Shown one piece after another: positions 59,796 through 64,000 of a stretch of DNA of 64,000 nucleotides; positions within the stretch are counted from its first letter, which is position 1, and the number at the start of each line of letters is the position of its first letter. The stretch spans positions 1 through 64,000 of the forward strand of contig NZ_VOUA01000004.1 of the NCBI RefSeq assembly GCF_024372725.1. Direction: 5' to 3'. Source of the DNA: Methanosarcina sp. KYL-1 (GTDB lineage: Archaea > Halobacteriota > Methanosarcinia > Methanosarcinales > Methanosarcinaceae). Under the pieces are notes generated by a model. That model had not been told where the DNA came from and searched no databases. It was given only the letters and a program-made list of their open reading frames with translations. Both the position numbers and the translations under genes were made by a program.

Positions 59796-60087
59796 CTGCC
59801 GGGTGGGCAAAACCTCTTCCGGATTCAGGGAAACTCGATAAACCCTTCAAACACAGCCAATCGGAAAGCTTTAAAACAAGGTATGCCTATATTGGGGAAA
59901 AATACTCCAGGCAGCTGGAAATTCAGATTACGTCGACTCGATAAAATAGTTTCAGACGGAATCTGCCAATATTGATCGAAGCCGGATGTTGCAAAGAGCA
60001 GGTCAATATTGAAATCCGCCCTAATGTTAATATAGTAATTACCTGATATAGCAATGAAACTCATCAGTATGTAAAGGAGAAATTAAG

Positions 60088-61356
60088 ATGGCAGCAGAAA
60101 AACCGCACATGAATTTAGCAGTTATTGGTCACATTGACCACGGAAAGTCAACCTTCGTAGGACGCTTAATGTACGATGCAGGAGCTGTACCTGCACACAT
60201 TATCGAGAAGTACAAAGAAGAAGCAAAGCAGAAGGGTAAAGAATCCTTCGCCTTCGCATGGGTCATGGACTCCCTCAAGGAAGAGCGTGAAAGAGGTATC
60301 ACCATTGACATCGCTCACAAGAGGTTCGACACTGACAAGTTCTACTTCACAGTCGTGGACTGCCCGGGTCACCGTGACTTCGTTAAGAACATGATCACTG
60401 GTGCCTCCCAGGCTGACGCCGCTGTCCTTGTGGTCGCAGCTCCTGATGGTGTTATGGCCCAGACCAGGGAACACATCTTCCTTTCCAGGACCCTCGGCAT
60501 CAACCAGCTGATTGTTGCAATCAACAAGATGGACGCAGTCGAATACAGCGAAGCAAGGTACAAGGAAGTCGTGGAACAGGTTTCCGGTCTCCTTAAAATG
60601 ATCGGGTTCAAGCCAAGCGAAATCCCCTTCATCCCGACCTCCGCTTTCCAGGGCGACAACATCGTCAAGCTCAGTGAGAAGACCCCCTGGTACAAGGGCC
60701 CCGCAATCATGGAAGCCCTCAACAACCTCAAGGTACCCACAAAGCCGGACACCCTCCCGCTCAGGATCCCTGTGGAAGACGCATACACCATCTCCGGTAT
60801 CGGAACCGTGCCTGTGGGCAGGGTCGAGACAGGGGTCATGAAGAAGGGCGACAAAGTCGTCTTCATGCCAGGCGGAGTATCCGGTGAAGTAAAATCCATT
60901 GAAATGCACCACGAAGAAATCCCGCAGGCAGTCCCCGGTGACAACATCGGCTGGAACGTCCGTGGTATCGGCAAGAACGATGTCCGCAGAGGAGACGTTT
61001 GTGGCCTTGTAAGCAACCCACCAACCGTTGCTGACGAGTTTACAGCACAGATTGTGGTCCTCCAGCACCCATCCGCTATCACCGCTGGATACACCCCGGT
61101 CTTCCACGCCCACACCTCTCAGGTAGCCTGCCAGCTCATCTCTCTTGACAAGAAGCTCGACCCCAAGTCCGGGCAGGTCAAGGAAGAAAACCCGACCTTC
61201 ATTAAGGCCGGAGACGCAGCTATCGTTACAATCAAACCAACAAAGCCGATGGTCATGGAACCTGTCAAGGAAATTCCGCAGCTCGGCAGGTTCGCTATCC
61301 GCGACATGGGTATGACCATTGCCGCCGGTATGTGCATGAGTGTTAAACAGAAATAA
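60088..61356 (+). CDS. tuf: Elongation factor 1-alpha (aEF-1A)
   Basis: This 422-residue GTPase delivers aminoacyl-tRNA to the ribosome. G motifs: [42 protein letters not shown]. Two beta-barrel domains follow ([15 protein letters not shown] and [20 protein letters not shown]). It has its own 338-bp upstream region and a GTAAAGGAGAAATTAAG leader, as expected for a very highly expressed gene. Confidence 0.98.
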   Translation: MAAEKPHMNLAVIGHIDHGKSTFVGRLMYDAGAVPAHIIEKYKEEAKQKGKESFAFAWVMDSLKEERERGITIDIAHKRFDTDKFYFTVVDCPGHRDFVKNMITGASQADAAVLVVAAPDGVMAQTREHIFLSRTLGINQLIVAINKMDAVEYSEARYKEVVEQVSGLLKMIGFKPSEIPFIPTSAFQGDNIVKLSEKTPWYKGPAIMEALNNLKVPTKPDTLPLRIPVEDAYTISGIGTVPVGRVETGVMKKGDKVVFMPGGVSGEVKSIEMHHEEIPQAVPGDNIGWNVRGIGKNDVRRGDVCGLVSNPPTVADEFTAQIVVLQHPSAITAGYTPVFHAHTSQVACQLISLDKKLDPKSGQVKEENPTFIKAGDAAIVTIKPTKPMVMEPVKEIPQLGRFAIRDMGMTIAAGMCMSVKQK

Positions 61357-61361
61357 ACACT

Positions 61362-61703
<342 letters not shown>

Positions 61704-62084
61704 ATGTTAAAGATCCAGGTTACAGAACCATTCTGTAACTGGTCTTACAAACTCCTTTTCTTTCCCTATTCTGGAATCCCAATTAATTCATATTTTTATT
61801 TTCAGGAAACTTCCGGCGGCTGGCCGTATGGCATTTTTCCAGCAGGCCGGAACCCTTACCATCTGGAACTCTTACTATCTATTTCTAACCTTACTATCTA
61901 TTTCTAACAACATTCTTTTGACAGGATTTCTGTCTATGTAACAACATCCAGTTAGTTCTACTCCAGTTCTATTTCTGACTACATCCAGCTATAACAACAT
62001 CTATTCCCTGAAAACATCTTACTTCTGACCACAGTTCTGCCGACATCAGGTTCTGACTTTTAACTGGCAGGAACCACCCGGAAC
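61704..62084. other. Intergenic region after rps10
   Basis: No gene seen between the convergent rps10 and DUF4139 genes. A 20-bp direct repeat (CTTACTATCTATTTCTAAC) occurs twice near 61871-61909, and related TCTATTTCTGAC fragments follow. Confidence 0.5.
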
Positions 62085-63575
62085 TTAAAACCGGTTTTCC
62101 ACGGTGTAAGTAACGGTTTTCGTGCCTTTTGCAGGGACCGTCACCCGGAATTCGGCAGTAAAGGCATCGGTCTTTTCGTATTTGTCAGAACTCTCGAGGA
62201 TTTCCCATTCCCCGTAGAAGTGTTCGACAACCGTTACGGGTTGAGCCTCAGATTTGCTGTTTTTAAGCTCGATTTCATAGCTGACCCTCTCCACATTATC
62301 ACTGATGCGCTCGTAATCTGTCTGGGTCCGGGTAGCTGTCACATCGAAAGAAGAACCGACTGCTACCTTTAACTCCCCGCCTTCGGGCGTGTGTTCGATC
62401 ATATCCTCTCCCAGGAACTGAAGATCCCCTCCTGCCCCGGTTTTGTATACCTTCACGATACCTCTCGGAAGAGGCATTCCAAGCCCGTTTTCTTTTGAGT
62501 TCGGCAGGCTCAGGAAAACCCTTACCTTATCACCCCGGGAACTGTCAAAGATAAGCTCTTTTTTTACAGGGACGGAACTGGCAGAGAAAAGAGAGATCTG
62601 TTTGGCCTGGTTATTTTTCAGGGTTGCCGGCCTCTCAAGGGTATAGAGGTGGTACTCAAAGAAGGCTGCTTCCGTAAAGGGCTCTTCCATCGGAGCTTCT
62701 GCAGCGGCTTCCTCGGCATACTCATATACCGGCCGGGGGGCAGAAACCCGGTTGATTTCCCCGGAAACCAGTTTTATACTGGCATCCTCAAAGGCAACTC
62801 CCGCCCTGTTGTCAATGCTCACCAAGGACGCAATATCGGCTCTCGTATCATCGGCATTGCTTTTAAGGGTATAATCCGCCCTCCAGCTCATCCCCCCTGT
62901 AAGGTATGACACGAGAAGCTCCCGTTTTCCGGTGACAGGAGAATAGAGCTGCCAGATAAGCGAAGGCTTTGTGGAAAGCCCCGATGTGTCGGGCACTTCA
63001 ACTTTCATCACGTCCTGTAGCACCACGACATTTCCCCCTTCCTGCTCAAGGACAAGCCCCCCTCCCTCATAGCTCAGCAGTTTCCCGGTGTAGGTTGCCC
63101 CGTCTCCCCCGGTTGCGGAAATTTCCCTGCCCAGGTACTTTTCTAGCAGGCTGTAACTGCTTACCAGGTCGTACTCGTAGTTCTGCTCAAGGACAGCGGT
63201 CTCCTTGCTTTTTGGGTCCTCGACCATAACCGAAGCAGGGTCGATCCCGGACGCAACATTCGTATACTCCACAAGATTGACTCCGTTGCTGAGTTCGAAT
63301 TCCCTCGTTTCCTTCACAAAGGCGAGGTCCTGCTCATAGACCGTAATCTCGATGTCCCCTCCGTCCCCGGCTGCCCCGGAACCCAGAAACCCGAGGGGGT
63401 CTGCAGGCTGAACTTTTGAATCCATACCCGGTTCAGACCCTATTCCATCCCCTTCACTTCCGGACCCGTATGCCTGAGCCCTGCTCCCGTTGTCCTGAAG
63501 CACAAAGGCCGAAAACAGTAAAATAACCCCGAAAAATGCCATTGTAAGGCACAAAAAGCGCTTTTTCACTCCCAT
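62085..63575 (-). CDS. Secreted DUF4139 domain protein
   Basis: This 496-residue protein has an N-terminal signal peptide (MGVKKRFLCLTMAFFGVILL, then FSAFVLQ) and is therefore outside the membrane. The middle carries the DUF4139 signature GGMSWRADYTLKSNAD. The C-terminal half is beta-rich (VTVVEHFYGEWEILESSDKYEK) and ends PAKGTKTVTYTVENRF, without a C-terminal anchor. Relatives occur in bacteria and archaea as envelope proteins; their function is not known. A second copy follows upstream on the same strand. Confidence 0.85.
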   Translation of the reverse strand: MGVKKRFLCLTMAFFGVILLFSAFVLQDNGSRAQAYGSGSEGDGIGSEPGMDSKVQPADPLGFLGSGAAGDGGDIEITVYEQDLAFVKETREFELSNGVNLVEYTNVASGIDPASVMVEDPKSKETAVLEQNYEYDLVSSYSLLEKYLGREISATGGDGATYTGKLLSYEGGGLVLEQEGGNVVVLQDVMKVEVPDTSGLSTKPSLIWQLYSPVTGKRELLVSYLTGGMSWRADYTLKSNADDTRADIASLVSIDNRAGVAFEDASIKLVSGEINRVSAPRPVYEYAEEAAAEAPMEEPFTEAAFFEYHLYTLERPATLKNNQAKQISLFSASSVPVKKELIFDSSRGDKVRVFLSLPNSKENGLGMPLPRGIVKVYKTGAGGDLQFLGEDMIEHTPEGGELKVAVGSSFDVTATRTQTDYERISDNVERVSYEIELKNSKSEAQPVTVVEHFYGEWEILESSDKYEKTDAFTAEFRVTVPAKGTKTVTYTVENRF

Positions 63576-63733
63576 AGTAATTAATATGTTTCAGATTTAT
63601 ATATACGTGATTTAAATACATAATTTAATACAGATTTACGGCAAATTATGCCAAAAAAACCTTATTTTTTTCAAAAAAGTTTAGAAAAAAGGCTTCATAG
63701 CCTCTTTTCTACGGATTTTTCAGGAACCCGGGC

Positions 63734-64000
63734 TCAATTCCTGTGTTCCAGACTGATAGATATTTTCTTTGACCCGTCTGCAGGAACCGTTACCTTCCAT
63801 TCGGCGGTGAATGCGTCCGTCTTTTCGTATTTGTCGGAACTGCTTGTAATCTCCCAGTCCCCATAGAAGTGCTCAACGACTGTGACGGCCTGGGGCCCGG
63901 TTTTGTGGTTCTTGAGTTCGATTTCGTAGCTTTCCCGCCACACGTCGTCGCTGACCCTCTTGTAATTCGTCTGGGTCCTGGTGCCGGTCACATCGAAAGC
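63734..64000 (-). CDS. DUF4139-type protein, C-terminal part (cut by window edge)
   Basis: Only the last 88 codons are in the window; the frame is open through base 64000. The visible sequence (DVTGTRTQTNYKRVSDD, VTVVEHFYGDWEITSSSDKYEK, VTVPADGSKKISISLEHRN) is closely similar to the C-terminus of the preceding DUF4139 protein, so the two are tandem paralogues on the same strand, about 160 bp apart. Confidence 0.85.
   Translation of the reverse strand, partial: AFDVTGTRTQTNYKRVSDDVWRESYEIELKNHKTGPQAVTVVEHFYGDWEITSSSDKYEKTDAFTAEWKVTVPADGSKKISISLEHRN

Overview
The window is a chromosomal segment of a methanogenic archaeon of the genus Methanosarcina or a very close relative. The evidence is three sets of Vho/Vht/Vhx-type membrane-bound [NiFe] hydrogenase genes (two with a cytochrome b subunit, a trait of Methanosarcinales), an archaeal RNA polymerase operon with split B and A subunits (rpoH-B''-B'-A'-A''), archaeal EF-2 and EF-1alpha, archaeal CoA-synthesis genes and a MEDS/PocR-type histidine kinase. 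Genes are moderately GC-rich. Intergenic regions are AT-rich, with TATA-box promoters and many short tandem repeats. No species name is claimed.

Layout. 1-138: 3' end of a tnpB gene. 279-4109 (minus): hypC-hypD-hypA-hypB-hypE, the [NiFe] cofactor maturation operon. 4.8-17.2 kb (plus): three hydrogenase sets, vhoGA (no cytochrome gene), vhtGACD (complete, with the maturation protease) and vhxGAC. 17.5-30 kb: a CPBP-like membrane protein, a possible tiny leaderless membrane protein, an UPF0173 hydrolase, a DUF2117 protein, a Fic protein, a type IV pilus/secretion ATPase-platform pair, a PHP phosphoesterase and the rRNA methyltransferase RlmE. 30-36.8 kb: a Vms1/VLRF1-like release-factor homologue, then a CoA cluster (coaBC, pantoate kinase, phosphopantothenate synthetase) with an SPFH protein inside it, then an HD hydrolase.

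36.8-40.9 kb is a decayed accessory patch. It holds a 5'-truncated ABC ATPase, two separated pieces of a broken cas1, a phage-like small gene, an unidentified gene remnant, a 4-TM protein, a duplicated 68-bp upstream element and a truncated FtsX-like permease. 41.0-43.7 kb: S-adenosylhomocysteine salvage (dadD-ahcY). 44.1-46.9 kb: a large MEDS-PocR-PAS-PAS histidine kinase. 47.4-61.7 kb: tRNA-Lys and the transcription/translation block rpoH-rpoB2-rpoB1-rpoA1-rpoA2-rpl30e-nusA-rps12-rps7-fusA-tuf-rps10. 62.1-64 kb (minus): two tandem DUF4139 surface proteins, the second cut by the window edge.

How the genes work together: Hyp proteins build the NiFe(CN)2CO centre in the large subunits. VhtD trims the large-subunit C-terminus. 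The small subunits carry Tat signals, so the G-A dimers act outside the membrane and, where VhtC/VhxC is present, pass electrons from H2 to methanophenazine. The first G-A pair lacks both the cytochrome gene and the hydrophobic C-terminal helix of its G subunit, so its electron acceptor is an open question. The most notable observations are this lone VhoGA pair, a gene-conversion mosaic between vhoA and vhtA, the dismembered cas1, the unrelated private tandem repeats in many intergenic regions, and an apparent non-AUG/GUG/UUG start for rpoB2.
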